This document shows positions 1-11,118 of a stretch of 64,000 nt of DNA, piece after piece. Source of the stretch: Jackrogersella multiformis (lineage: Eukaryota; Ascomycota; Sordariomycetes; Xylariales; Hypoxylaceae); assembly GCA_902806575.1 (NCBI GenBank), contig CADCXD010000010.1:930001-994000 (forward strand), written 5' to 3'. A program made the translations under genes and the position numbers. A model generated the notes under the pieces. That model was not told the origin of the DNA, did not search any database, and was given only the letters and a program-made list of their open reading frames with translations. Numbering within the stretch: the first letter of the stretch is position 1; the number at the start of each line of letters is the position of its first letter.

Positions 1-1786
1 AGAAGACCAGGACTTTGTCACCACTAGTGTGCCAGAATTTTAGGAGTTTCTTCAAAACCTTCCATTTCCCACAATACTCGGGATTAGCTAGATTGAGCAG
101 TGAATCTCGGCTATTGTAATGTTCCTTCCACGTTTGAGGCATGGCAGCTTGAAGGAATCGGAGTTCTCGCCTGTGCTTGTCTGGAATGTCCGAGTTTTGC
201 GGGATGATGAGGTTGAAATGATTAGACAATTTTTGCAATGAGATGATGATGGGAAACACTTGTGATTTCCATGATTCCCCATCGGCATCGATTTTAAAAC
301 AGCACCATCCTCGCTTGCCTTTCGATCCGCATGGGCAGAAATCGAACGCGGCTCGGACGAAGTTCACAAGTTCGCTATCGAGCAGGTTTTCATATGCTTC
401 ACGTTGTAGGTCGGAAAGTGGACAGAATACCACTCTGTCACTCTTCTTGGGCAGCTGGTGGGCAATCAGGCTCTTCATTCGGCGAAGGAAAAATCGAGGG
501 AGAAGATTGAAGCGAAGCTTCTTTGCCGTCTTGCGGGCCTCGCTCAGCTGAGGAATGGTAGCATCATGCGATTGGCCGATAGTTAGTGGCTTACATATAG
601 TACTCTTCCATTCTCCCAGTGTCCCGAATTGCCCGGGATTTGTCCAGTTCAACAAGGCCCAGAGTTCTTCGTATTTGTTTTGGATCGCTGTCCCAGTCAA
701 GCCGATCCTGCAGAGGGAGTTGACCTGGTTCATTGCTTTCGTGATTTCAGCGACGATGTCCTTGATCGAGTGGCATTCGTCCGCCACAACAACGTCCCAG
801 GGTACCCTGTTGACCTCGTCGCGGCTGTTCTTGTAGGTGGTATAGGTCGTGATCATGATTTCTAGCCTTCCTGCCCTGGCAGTGCCTAGAACGTCATCTC
901 TATTTGCGCCGTGATACAAGTCAGCGTCCCACCATCCCCATCGATCCAGCTCGTTCTTCCAGTTCTGAATCAACGAACCCGGGCAGATGATCAAGGCGCG
1001 AGGATACCAATCATCCTTAACTCTTCGGAATTTCCTCATCCTCTTGGCATCGCGACGATCACCGGTCTTGCCGAACATCGCGGTGAGAAAGGCGGCAACC
1101 TGGACAGTTTTTCCCAGTCCCATATCGTCGCCAAGGATTCCGCCTTTTTGATAGACGAATAGTTGGTGGAGGAACTTGACTCCGTCAATTTGATAGTCAC
1201 GAAGATATTGAGCGATGGAAGCCGGGATGACACCAGCTGAATGTTCTAGAACCACATCCTTATAAGGACGACAAGACTTAATCCCGCTTTTTTGGTCAAA
1301 CTGAGGTTTCTCCTCCAAGTCTGCTAGCCTTTCATCGTCCGAAAAGTAGATATCTGAATAGTCTGGGGGCAATCGTAACCCGCCTTCACGTAGAATTTCA
1401 CGATTCTGATTGAATTGTCTACGACGGTCTTGTATGTATTGAGGAAGTGATTTCCCTGGAATATCCGAGTCTGAACAAGACGCACCATCATCGTCCTTCG
1501 GGGCCTTCTTTTTCTGTGGTCTACCAGCTTTGCGCGCCTGGTTCTTTGCAGTGGCTTTAGCCTTGCCTTTGCCTTTTATGGAAGGCGATGACTTCCGGCT
1601 CCCTTTCCGCTTCTTGAATGCCTCGTATATAACATCAGAGTCATCGCTCCATTCTACCTTATCCAGGGCCTCTTGATTTAATTTGCGCTTCTTGGTGGAG
1701 GCTGCCGTAACGGGTTTATCTGATGCTTCCGACGATTCGGTAGCTTCATCATCTGAAATGACGATAGAATCTGAAGGCTGGGCCAT
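1..1786 (-). CDS. ERCC6L2-like SNF2-family DNA-dependent ATPase (3' part beyond window)
   Basis: The frame is open from an ATG at 1786 to the window edge, about 595 residues without a stop, so the C-terminal helicase half is missing. Residues 1-130 are acidic and Lys/Ser-rich, as in a nuclear linker. The SNF2 ATPase core follows: motif I GDDMGLGKT near residue 220, Walker B as DECH near 336, and motif III LTGTAIQN near 363. A cysteine cluster, CPCGSKGKRGWCCFK, lies near residue 485. A Cys-rich insertion at this place is characteristic of ERCC6L2 (Rad26-like) proteins rather than of CSB/Rad26, which is why I choose this subfamily. The family acts in the nucleus in transcription-linked DNA repair and end joining. 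I saw no intron in the visible part. Confidence is high for SNF2 and good for ERCC6L2. Confidence 0.88.
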   Translation of the reverse strand, partial: MAQPSDSIVISDDEATESSEASDKPVTAASTKKRKLNQEALDKVEWSDDSDVIYEAFKKRKGSRKSSPSIKGKGKAKATAKNQARKAGRPQKKKAPKDDDGASCSDSDIPGKSLPQYIQDRRRQFNQNREILREGGLRLPPDYSDIYFSDDERLADLEEKPQFDQKSGIKSCRPYKDVVLEHSAGVIPASIAQYLRDYQIDGVKFLHQLFVYQKGGILGDDMGLGKTVQVAAFLTAMFGKTGDRRDAKRMRKFRRVKDDWYPRALIICPGSLIQNWKNELDRWGWWDADLYHGANRDDVLGTARAGRLEIMITTYTTYKNSRDEVNRVPWDVVVADECHSIKDIVAEITKAMNQVNSLCRIGLTGTAIQNKYEELWALLNWTNPGQFGTLGEWKSTICKPLTIGQSHDATIPQLSEARKTAKKLRFNLLPRFFLRRMKSLIAHQLPKKSDRVVFCPLSDLQREAYENLLDSELVNFVRAAFDFCPCGSKGKRGWCCFKIDADGESWKSQVFPIIISLQKLSNHFNLIIPQNSDIPDKHRRELRFLQAAMPQTWKEHYNSRDSLLNLANPEYCGKWKVLKKLLKFWHTSGDKVLVF

Positions 1787-3018
1787 GTTTCTTATTACAG
1801 GGTAGGGGGTGGCAAGTGGTGTTAGTCATGCTAACATGCCAAGCTACACATTATGGGTGCCTAGGGATTATGAGAACTTGAGAAGCATCGTAGGATGAAT
1901 TGTGTAGTGAAGTTGATGAACTACCTATAGTGTAGGTACCTACCTAGGGTAAGGTAAGAAAGACCCTTGGGAATTGAGGAACTAAGAAATTAAGAAATTA
2001 AGAACGCGCTACCTAGTGTAGGTACTATCGTGAAGTGACGTGACGTGACTGCACTTGAAAGAATGAGCCTAAGGTGGCAATGACGATGGTAACTCCGTGG
2101 GTGCGACCGGCCTTTCTGGAGCAGAAAGAAAGCGTAGTCACGTGCAACCTACACATCATGATCATCACGTGATGATGAACCGATGATGATCTTTTCTCGA
2201 GCAGCAAACAACAACAATCTTCCTTGAGTCACAGCACTGGGCCGAGAATTCAATGAAAAGAGATGAGATTCACCGATTAGGTGCTAAAATTTCCAAAAAT
2301 TCCATGAGTAGATGAGTAGGATATGAGGAGGACAAAAATTGACCAGTACATTTTAGCCTGTGTCCCATGTACTGGTACTGCGGCATGGGATGATATCCAA
2401 AATCGCCGTGGGGGGCATGGAGAAAAAAAAAGGAAAGGAAGAAATCGAAATTGGTTGTCGGCCATGAGCTTTTAAATCTACTCCTAGATCAGGGCGGTGA
2501 CGCTAAACGCCAATTCTGCCGGCGCAATTGTGGTGAGCACCTGGGTACCCAGGTAGTGAATGGTTAATGGTGAGGACCGAGGTGAATTCACCGTCGCGTC
2601 GTGTACCTAATACGTATCAATACGTACCTAGGTGATTCTAATTATCTACCTACTTACCTAGGTACCTACACACTGTCCTAATGAGGTCACTGCAAACGTT
2701 TTCCTGAGTCTGTAACTGGCTAATATTCAGTATCTAGTCTTGTACCGTCAACCACATCTTGTATAATTGATTATCCAGTAAGTACCTAGGTTTATTTACC
2801 GCAAACCGCCCTTATAATTCTTAAATATCACCAAGCGTGGTCACAATACAAAATCAAATATTCGTGAAATTAGTTCCAGGCTGGCCATGGCTGATTAACG
2901 AAGCCAGAGACCATTGCCTATTGTATTTCATAATGTCCCCAAACGCCATGCTATGTATTTAATCGACACTTCCAATCCTCAGTTCAGAAGCAAAACAGTT
3001 GCCGAACCTCATTCAATA
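1787..3018. other. Intergenic, palindromic TACCTAGG-type motifs
   Basis: I see no gene here. The stretch holds the promoter side of the ERCC6L2-like gene and the region downstream of IMP3. It carries dense TACCTAGGTA-like motifs (1920-1950, 2620-2675, 2778-2792) and short direct repeats such as agaaattaag near 1985. Confidence 0.6.
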
Positions 3019-3697
3019 TCATAGCAGCTCGAAATCATCCAACTTATCGCGGTACTTCATGATGTTGCGCTTGATCTTGCTGCCGACGGCCCACGTTACG
3101 AAGTCCTCCAGGTTCCTCGTGACGAAGAATGCGGGATCGGTGATAGTCTCGACTCCCACTCTGACATGCCCCTGCTCGATAAGCTTTGTAGCCGCTTGAA
3201 CCGTCTCAGCCATCCGTAGGCGGGTCATGACTACTGGCAATCTCCTACGTGCCATCGCAGACACCGTGGCGCCGTGCTCGACATTGGAGAGCTTCGAACT
3301 CGAGGATAATATTCCCATGTCATAGAGCTTGTTTAGGAGCAGCTCCTCGTATTTTCTTCTCATCGGGTTTTCGGGAGGGAGCAAGCTGAGGCGATGTGCT
3401 AGCTGGCGCAGAGACTATTATATGATGTTAATTTCATCTGTCTTCTTTGTCATTATTTAAATGATTTGGAATACTTACGCCGCATATCTTGTTATATCTG
3501 TGATAGTCTTCTGGTTTCTGGATCATGTACCGCCGTATAACAGCTGCCTATCAATCGCGCAAATAGAGTCAGTGATAATCTCGAGTAGACTAAGGAAAGG
3601 TGCTACAAACATCTCTGTGGTTGTTATCCTGCTTCCATGTAATGAAGTCCGTCTTCCGGAGCAGACGCTGCTCGTGATGCTTGAGTTTCCGAACCAT
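3019..3697 (-). CDS. IMP3: U3 snoRNP protein IMP3 (S4-domain ribosome biogenesis factor)
   Basis: Three exons on the minus strand, 3697-3607, 3543-3479 and 3414-3019, join to 183 codons, the same length I recall for yeast Imp3. The product starts MVRKLKHHEQRLLRKTDF and continues through NNHRDV, RRYMIQKPEDYHRYNKICG, and an S4 RNA-binding domain around RRRLPVVMTRLRMAETVQAA and IEQGHVRVG. IMP3 belongs to the U3 snoRNP/SSU processome and helps pair U3 snoRNA with pre-18S rRNA in the nucleolus. The first donor reads GTAGCA, which is weak. It is supported because it restores the frame and the conserved HRD-x-x-V-x-R segment. The second intron has a canonical GTAAGT donor. Without splicing only exon 3 looks like a gene. 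Confidence 0.93.
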
Positions 3698-4129
3698 GGT
3701 GTCTGCTGGTCGAAATGAAGTGTTACGTTGGGTACCTGATTTTGATTGATGGTTGATGCGAAAAAGTAAGTCTTTAAATGAGGCTCAACTTTTTATTTTT
3801 CTTATCGCTAGGACATTTCTAGAACCCCACCGTAGGGGTCCGATAAGAGCTTAGCCCCCTGCAGCTGCATATCATTAACCCTGCGGGGGTGGGGTCCACT
3901 GCATCCACAGCCCACAGCACATGCCAGATACAGCACGGCGGGTACGCTGGAACAACTATTTACCCGCCTAAATTTCTAGTGCCACCTCCAGCTGTAATAC
4001 ATACGTAATTCCGCCTATCGAACTCTGGTAGGTACATATTCAACACCACCACCCGAAAGGTGCTATCGAAAACACAAACACAAACATATACCTACCTAGG
4101 TATTGGTAGACATATCAATTGTCTCCAAG
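3698..4129. other. Divergent promoter region between IMP3 and mitochondrial bS18m
   Basis: About 430 bases separate two divergent ribosome-related genes (cytosolic ribosome biogenesis and mitochondrial ribosome). I see no reading frame. A TACCTAGG motif lies at 4090-4100, just upstream of the plus-strand start. Confidence 0.5.
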
Positions 4130-5001
4130 ATGCCTCCGCGAATACCTACTCTAGCCGCCCTGCGGCATCCATCGACATTCTTCAGACCGCAAATCGCCAG
4201 CATATCGACCACCAGCTCATCCCAAGCCCGTAAGTCTCAACCACGAATCCATGCCTTGCCACCCATCTCCATAACCGCAACCACATCCTCCGCCCGCCCA
4301 ACACCACCGCCACCACTGACATCCTCCAGTGCGCACAAATGTATCGTCCCAGCTCCTCGGCATCGACGACTCCGGCTCGGGGACCCCGCGCAACACCACG
4401 CAGGCCGCGGCCGACATATATGACCGGCTGCGGGGCACGACGGCGAAGCGCGTGGCCATCCAGGAGGAGCTGCGGCAGAGCAACCAGAACGACGACTACG
4501 CGCGCCAGATGACGCGGCGCTGGAAGACCGGCGACGTCTACGCCCCCCACGACCTCAGCCCCTCCGAGATGGGCAAGTGGCGCCGCAGCCAGTCCCGCAA
4601 GAAGGACCTCGTCGACATGCTCGGCCTGAACCCCCTGGATATGTACCGCGTAAGTTCTGTCTGTCTATCTGTCTACATCTTATAGTCTATATGCCGGAGC
4701 GTGGGCGCAGGAGAGGTTGTAGTCTTCGCCGAGAGGCGTATAGCAAGCACCATATCCGCTAACACGGCCGCCGCAGAACTTCTCCGTCATGTCGGAGTTC
4801 ATGACGCCGCACGGCAGGATAAAGCGAGCGTCAGACACGGGCCTGCGGCCGCCGAACCAGAGGAAAATGGCCAAAGCGATCCGGCGCGCCGTCGGCCTGG
4901 GCATCCATCCCAGCGTGCACCACCACCCCGAGCTCATGGTCAGGGAGCACCGTAGAACCTACGAGCAAAACATCGCCACCCAGCAGAAGCTCAAGTTCTG
5001 A
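4130..5001 (+). CDS. RSM18: Mitochondrial small ribosomal subunit protein bS18m
   Basis: Exons 4130-4229, 4330-4649 and 4777-5001 give 214 residues. Both introns start GTAAGT and the phases agree. The N-terminus (MPPRIPTLAALRHPSTFFRP, then Ser/Thr/Arg-rich) looks like a mitochondrial presequence. The S18 core is in the C-terminal half: DMYRNFSVMSEFMTPHGRIK, then GLRPPNQRKMAKAIRRAVGL and GIHPSVHHHPEL. This is the usual S18 pattern of a short helix-rich rRNA-binding domain ending in RxxxxAIRRA. It is a structural protein of the mitochondrial 37S subunit. It is transcribed divergently from IMP3 and convergently with the PPR gene. The start at 4130 is preferred over an in-frame ATG at 4103 because of the presequence. 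Exon 2 is GC-rich compared with its surroundings. Confidence 0.9.
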
Positions 5002-5147
5002 GCGGTTTCGATGGTACGACAGCTTCGCGTCTTCTCTTTTTATTATATTTCAAAAGTGCACCTATGTACAGAGAGGCCGGCAAAAAGGTATCTCCAATAT
5101 GTATGAATAGTGTTGTACAAGATCAATTCATATCATACCATGACATA

Positions 5148-7574
5148 TCATGCCTTCCACGGCCGACGGATCTTAAATAGCCGCATGCCTTCTTCGTTTC
5201 GCCTCATGCCATATTTTGTCTTCAGCGCCGTCCACGCCTGTGGGAACTCTTCATTCGCCCACGACTCGAATTGGTCTTTCATCTGCTGTGACGGTAAAAC
5301 ATTGAATACATTGCCGAGGCTAGACGTATGTTAGTCGTGAATACTGGTTGCCGTAAAACGGCTGTGAAGAACTCACTGGTAATGATCAGGCCGCTTCCCA
5401 ATGACGGCAACCATATCTTCCAAGAGCGTCTTCGCATTCGTCACGTGGCCGTGTGCAGCCATCGTTACCACGTATGCTAGGTAGACGTTCTCAGGCACCT
5501 CGATCTCCATCCTCTTTATCTTCTCCCATAATTCATTTGCGGGGCCATCACCGTCCGAAGTAATTTCGTAAGTCCTGAATACAATTTCGAGCGTAGCATA
5601 TGACGGTCCTTCAGGAGACGCACTGATCTCCGTCCAGAAATCAAGCGAGCGGTATGGCAAGTCGCACGATACATGCCCGATCATCAACGCATTATACAGG
5701 AGCGTGTTGGGCTGGATCGTCGCGTCCATCTTTAGCATGTTGTGGACAGATCTCATGCTTTCCTCGTCCGGGCACCTGCCGATGCCCTCCATGAAGCGGA
5801 CGTAGGTATTTAGGGTGGGTCGGATTGATGGATTGTCATGAGCGCGCATGTGCCCGAATACATATGTTGCCATGTCTGCGCGGTTTCTGTCAAAAAGATT
5901 GTCCATGATCTCTTCTCGAGGTCTGGTTTCCAACTCGGGGAAGAATTGACGCAGCAACGAATATGCATCCCAAACTCGAGCTGTGCTATTTTTCTTGTCC
6001 AAGCAGTACTGTACGAAGGCTTGCCGAACCATAGCACGCTCCTCAAGGCTGTAGTGGAGCGTATGGAGTGATAACGTGTCAATAACTTCGTATGTCTCAT
6101 CATTTTTAAGAAATGCCATACAAATAGACACGACGGTTTCGGGTTCTAATGTCACACGCCGTTGTTCGAGATAGCCAACGACATCCAGAACCTGCCCATG
6201 GTTGGGAATGGGTGAAGCACACAAGGCACGAACGAGGGAGTTCAGTACCGGAAGTTCTCGATCTTTAGCTTCGAGGTCCCGGAGGGATTGGTAAGCCGCG
6301 AAAGCGCCGTCGAGGTCATTAGCGTGTATACGATACTCCATCTGGAGTATGTAAGTTTTAAAATTTGGTTGGAAACCGAGCTTCTTCGACAGTGTGATAA
6401 TACGTTCGGCCAAATATGCATCATTTTTGTCAATGGCTATTTTTATAATAGCATTCATTGACCCTATATTGGGCTGAGAGTTGGGCCTGTTTCGGTTGTG
6501 TTCGTATGCGACCTTAATCATATGCTCAATATGATCCATTCCCTTCCCAAGCAACACAACTGCCCACTGGAAAGAGGTATCCCAACAAGGCTTGCTATTC
6601 TGCCACGCCCCGGACTCTAATCTGGAGATGAGGTTTTGGTAAACGCTCATAGCCCACTCCTGCTGATCGTTGCGAAGGGAAAACCTCAATATGTCGTAAT
6701 ATGTCGTAGGAGCTGGGGGGTTATCTTTACTAATCGGCTCGTTGAACCAGTGTTTTGTCTCCCCGATGTTGTTTCGCTGGGCATAAAAGGAGGTCATGAC
6801 GCCGTGGAGTGTTGGATCGTATTCAAGGCCAGCTTTCATTGCTTGTGAAACGAGATCCAACAGCTCCGGCTCACGAGCTTCTTTGGCAAGGCCTCGGATA
6901 ACGGGTAGAAAAGATCTCAATTGGGCACTTTCAGGTTCCTTATCCGTCATAGTACGATTATAGTCTAATATCAGGTCCCTGGCTTCAAGAGCCCTCCCGT
7001 ACTGTGACAAGGCAGCCACAAACGCATAGAAATCCTTGGCCTGGTATGTGCTCCTTTCCTTTATCACGGTGTATATTTCTGTTGATAATGCGACGTGATG
7101 CGTATGGTTGCTCGGAGGCTTTGATAAACAGTCCCTGGCCGTTCGGAGATCATTGTCAGATAGTTTCGCATCTTCGTCTTCGGTGAAATTACTGAGGAGG
7201 TGCCGTAGCACAGCACGAGCACACAAGGCCTGGGTCGAGTTCACCACTCGGCCGGACCGGGTCTTGTATGTAAAGAATTCCCGCCATGCTTTAACAATGT
7301 CAACTAGCGATGGAGGTCGGATGCGATCATTATTAGCAGTACTGAGTTGTAGTAGAGTCTCATATCCGGGTTCGGAGTCAATGTCCCTCAGTACTCGCGG
7401 GGACTTCTGGAAGAATTTGAGAAATGTCCTTCTCTGGCAAGTTCTCGCCACCCTAGACCCTACGGGATATACGCGGAATGTCGGGCGAGATAGGAGAAAG
7501 GGAGGGCAGAGGGCGACCGGTGCCTCGCTCGCAAGAAGGCGTCGCAAGACATGGCGGGTCAATTGCGGCCGCAT
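5148..7574 (-). CDS. Mitochondrial PPR protein, CIA84-like complex I assembly factor
   Basis: Exon 1 (7574-5377) and exon 2 (5319-5148) join at a GTGAGT donor and a CTAG acceptor, with a branch-like ACTAAC between them. They give 789 residues. The last exon adds the C-terminus ending MRLFKIRRPWKA. The N-terminus is Arg-rich and free of acidic residues for about 50 residues (mitochondrial targeting). The next segment, GYETLLQL then WREFFTYKTRSGRVVNSTQA, recalls CIA84, the PPR protein needed for assembly of the complex I membrane arm in Neurospora. The rest is helical repeat of PPR type. The family assignment is strong; the CIA84 orthology is from memory of the family. An alternative is another organelle RNA-binding PPR protein such as the CYA-5/Pet309 type. 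Confidence 0.82.
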
Positions 7575-8648
7575 AATGGGAACTAAACTATGTGCATAAA
7601 TCTACTACATGATTATTAGTATGTAAAATAGCCTAAAATAGCCGAAACCGTGGTTTGACTCGCCTGTGCATGGCTAGAGCTGTTGACGACCTCATTAGAA
7701 AGGTGGTGGCGTATAGAGGTGTAATGCGATATGAAGCTTTCAAAAAATTGATAAATTGATAAATCGATAGGAGCTACAGCAGCGCGTCATTCACGATTAG
7801 CGATAACTCCATTAACCCCCCTACTAGCGGGCCGATGTGGGGCAGCCTACTCCGACAGTTCCGCAGCAGCTGTGGACAAGCATAAATATGAGTGACAATC
7901 TTATCTCGCCAGCTGTCCAGGTGCTACCTACTACGTAGTATCTACCTCAGTACCACGGTACTACTATAGGTACCTAGGTACCTAGGTACCCAAGTGGGCA
8001 CTCTTTCATGCATAAAACTGCAGCGATTGAATTAACGATGTGCGATGGCCATTTTCAACTCTCACACATCTTCAACCTCAAGTGCGAAAATAAGTGAATA
8101 TACTAACATTCCTTAATCTTTATGTTTTATTAGCAGCCTATTATTAATACCTAGGCTAACTTAGGTACTCGCAAGAAACAATAATATCTCATAATATTCC
8201 TCTTGCCTTGGAATTAAAATATCATAAGATTTGATCAACCCTCGCCTCTTAAGGTCCCAACCTGTATAATTCATTAGGAATAACGAGTGTAACTAGGTAT
8301 ATATTCTTCTCTAGTCTTATACCTGTGACTCTTGAATGGAGCGGGATAATACCTAGGGAGACCTTTAATGCTTAACCCGTCTATGAATCCGGACTTAAGT
8401 CTAAGTCCAACTAAGTCGTATATTATACCAATCATATCTACGGATTTCGCATCCTACAAATGCGCGAACGAGGAAATACATGTGATGTTGGTATTATCTG
8501 CTAGTTGCCATGCTCGTGGCATTGCAACTATCTAAGTATCCAAATATTTAAAACCCCCCTAGTTCCCCCCTTTACCTTCGTCACATCCTTCCAAGTCCTT
8601 ATATCTCCTAATTTGAAGCCCCCGTGGACGCTAATATATACACCCACA
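7575..8648. other. Intergenic with dense TAGGTACCTAGG palindromes
   Basis: No gene is seen. 7967-7990 is a run of overlapping TACCTAGG units, and a further TACCTAGGCTAACTTAGGTA occurs near 8150. The sequence becomes AT-rich toward 8.5 kb, where the accessory zone begins. Confidence 0.5.
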
Positions 8649-9659
8649 ATGACCGCCTTCATCAAGCCGAACCGTCCTCTTACCTGGCTCATTACTGGGG
8701 CCTCATCGGGTTTCGGCGAGTCCTTGGCTCGTCTCGTTCTCGCCGGTGGCCATAACCTAATCGCCACTTCTCGCAACCTTTCTCGCAACCCTAATCTCGT
8801 AGCTGAAGTCAATGCTCGCGGCAACGGTAGCAAGTGGCTCAAGCTGGACGTGGACGACCAGAGCAGTGACAAAGTCATGTAAACGGTCCTCAAAGTTCCT
8901 CACCTGGGTGATAATTATTAATCTTGCATATTGTAGCGAGTCTCTTGAAGCGTCCGGGCATGAGATCGATGTCTTGGTGAACAATGCTGGATACTCCATA
9001 TACGGCCCGATGGAGACTCTCGCCGAAGAGGAGGTGCGGGCTCAGATGGACACCCTGTACTTCGGCCCCCTTAGGCTCATCCGCGCTGTCCTACCTCACA
9101 TGCGGAAGCGAAAGTACGGCGTCCTCGTAAACATTAGCAGCGGAGCCGGACTAGAAGGAAGAGATAGCATGGGTGCTTACGCTGGAGCGAAGGCTGCACT
9201 GGATGGTAAATTTCCTGCAGGATGAGCTTCTCGTATACCAGATATTCATGTGCTAACGGTTGCTGCCTAGGAATGTCTAAGGTCCTCGCGAAGGAAGTTG
9301 CGCCGTTTGGCATTCGTACTCTAACAGTCACTCTTGGAACGTTCAATACGAGCTTCGGTGACGTCATCGTCGTCGGAAAGACTCCTCTTGGTGATGCTTA
9401 TAAGGGGTCGGTAGCAGAGCAGATGATTCAGGTCTTGTCCAGTGGCAAACTACAACCGAATGGTGACAAGGATAAGGCCATGAAGGCACTGTACGAAGTT
9501 GTTGTTGGCGAAGGCGTTGGTAAGGGTCACGAAGCTGAAAGGCTTCTACCTTTAGGCCAAGATATGACGGCCCGTGTGAAGACGGTCCAAGACTACCTGG
9601 GACACTCTTTGGAGGTGTTTGGAGACGTCTGCGATAATGTCTACCTAGAAAAGAAATGA
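8649..9659 (+). CDS. Classical short-chain dehydrogenase/reductase
   Basis: Exons 8649-8878, 8937-9205 and 9271-9659 give 295 residues. The cofactor motif TGASSGFG is at residues 16-23 and NNAG at 92-95. The catalytic Tyr157 and Lys161 form YAGAK, with serines near 143, so the active site is complete. It is a soluble NAD(P)-dependent oxidoreductase acting on an unknown alcohol or carbonyl substrate. Introns are GTAAAC...TAG and GTAAAT...TAG. Without them the frame breaks twice. It opens the accessory zone, with a transcription-factor fragment and a second SDR downstream. The substrate cannot be read from sequence. Confidence 0.9.
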
Positions 9660-10490
9660 AGGGTTCTTTGAAGAGGAGATAGGGTATAAGCCTAGAGGGG
9701 AATCTATACAGATTTAACCTAGGGGTTAGTCATGTCCGACGAAATGAAAGGTTGATAATACAAGATGGGTGTGTGCTGACTTATTAAGGTAGGTAGTAGA
9801 GCCCATCCGACTCCCCGAGAAATGAGGATGTTATGTTCCCGGTACGGAGATCCTCCCTACCGGAACCAGCTCGCCTATTTGTAATCACAGCTAGAACCCC
9901 GCGCGGTCCGTCCATCTGTACCATCTTACATATCCGGAGAAGCCCTGTGTAGGATTGGACGATTCAATTTCAGCAATTCATGATTCTTTTTAGAGTCCAG
10001 ATATGAAGCCGAGTTTAAATAATAGACGAAAACACCACTCGAACTAAAAAGGAGTTATTCTATGTCGATGGACCTGTCCCATGGTCCTCGCCACAGCAGC
10101 CGTCTCAAGGGATGATGATGCTACGAGATGTCCCCTCCTTAACGAATTACCGAAGACAATTAACGATGGGATGGAGCTGCGCCCCGAAGCAACCATTCAA
10201 CCGCTTCAACGTGGGGCGGACTGTACACTTGCCAATAAGGACTCTAGCTAAACGATACCCTTCGGACGGTCTGATACTGTCCTTCTCATGTTTTACCTTG
10301 AACATGTGCTCCCATTTCACTTTCCGTTTTACCACCCCTCTTCACTTCAAGGTGGTAGGTCATGGATCTTAGAAATGATGATAAGTAGCCCGGTAGTACG
10401 TCAGGGTGCCCTACGCCAAGGTTCGTATTTCTTCTCTCTTGCGGGGGGAGCAGCCACTAGCGACGTGCGCAAACCCGAAATGCCCTCGGA
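9660..10490. other. Intergenic, no gene recognised
   Basis: Short open frames around 10.1-10.5 kb overlap in several phases and show no family signature. Material just upstream of the transcription-factor fragment may be eroded remains of the same gene, but no Zn2Cys6 cysteine pattern is visible. Confidence 0.4.
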
Positions 10491-10943
10491 TTGCTAAGAC
10501 AGGCGCTCCAGGTTATCGGTGGCTCGGACATCGCAGAACATCTTTACAGTTCTGTGCGGATCCCGGCGAGCATCATGCAGGTGCAGCGTTTCGAGATTAC
10601 GATCCCAAGTCATAACAACTGCCAGGTACATCTCAATGACGCTCTAGCTCTTTTTCAACAAATCCTTGACAGCCACGGCGTCGTCGAAGCAGCGAGGTCT
10701 GGTTCAAGCTTCGATGCTGTCATAAGCCGCTTAGGACCACCGTCGACAATTTTACCTACCCAGAGTGTCCAGACTCCTAGCGCTGAACAGGCCGCATTTC
10801 GCTTCTCATCCACCCTTCTGATATTTGACGACATTATTGCCAGCACGGTTCGTAAGGCACTTGAGATAATGAAGAGTGTATGGTACGATAGGGATGCAAG
10901 AAATGCTTCGAGCCACGATCTCGCTTCTTGCTTTAGGGGCTAG
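10491..10943 (+). pseudogene. C6-type fungal transcription factor, C-terminal fragment
   Basis: An open stretch of about 150 codons contains AEQAAFRFSSTLLIFDDIIA preceded by SRLGPP. This pattern is typical of the middle/regulatory domain of fungal Zn2Cys6 factors (Fungal_trans_2 type). The DNA-binding zinc cluster is absent upstream, and the frame stops soon after the FDDIIAST motif, where full-length members continue for hundreds of residues. I read it as a truncated relic of a regulator lying between two SDR genes, possibly the former regulator of this locus. The exact limits are uncertain, and a short intact gene is possible but unlikely. Confidence 0.45.
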
Positions 10944-11118
10944 GGTGGGGACCCAGTGTTACTTGTTTAGTAGAGCAACTGTGCAAGACATAGGGAAACA
11001 CCTTTGCTGGGTTAAGGGAACATCATTCGGTCAATGTCAATGACATGGTTTTGAATATATCTCTAATCTCGAGCTTTCTCTAGATCCTCATTCTAGCTTG
11101 GACAAAGTAGAGCGGCTA

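Noticed and set aside
5110..5334. 74-codon plus-strand frame
   Set aside because: Antisense to the second exon of the PPR gene.
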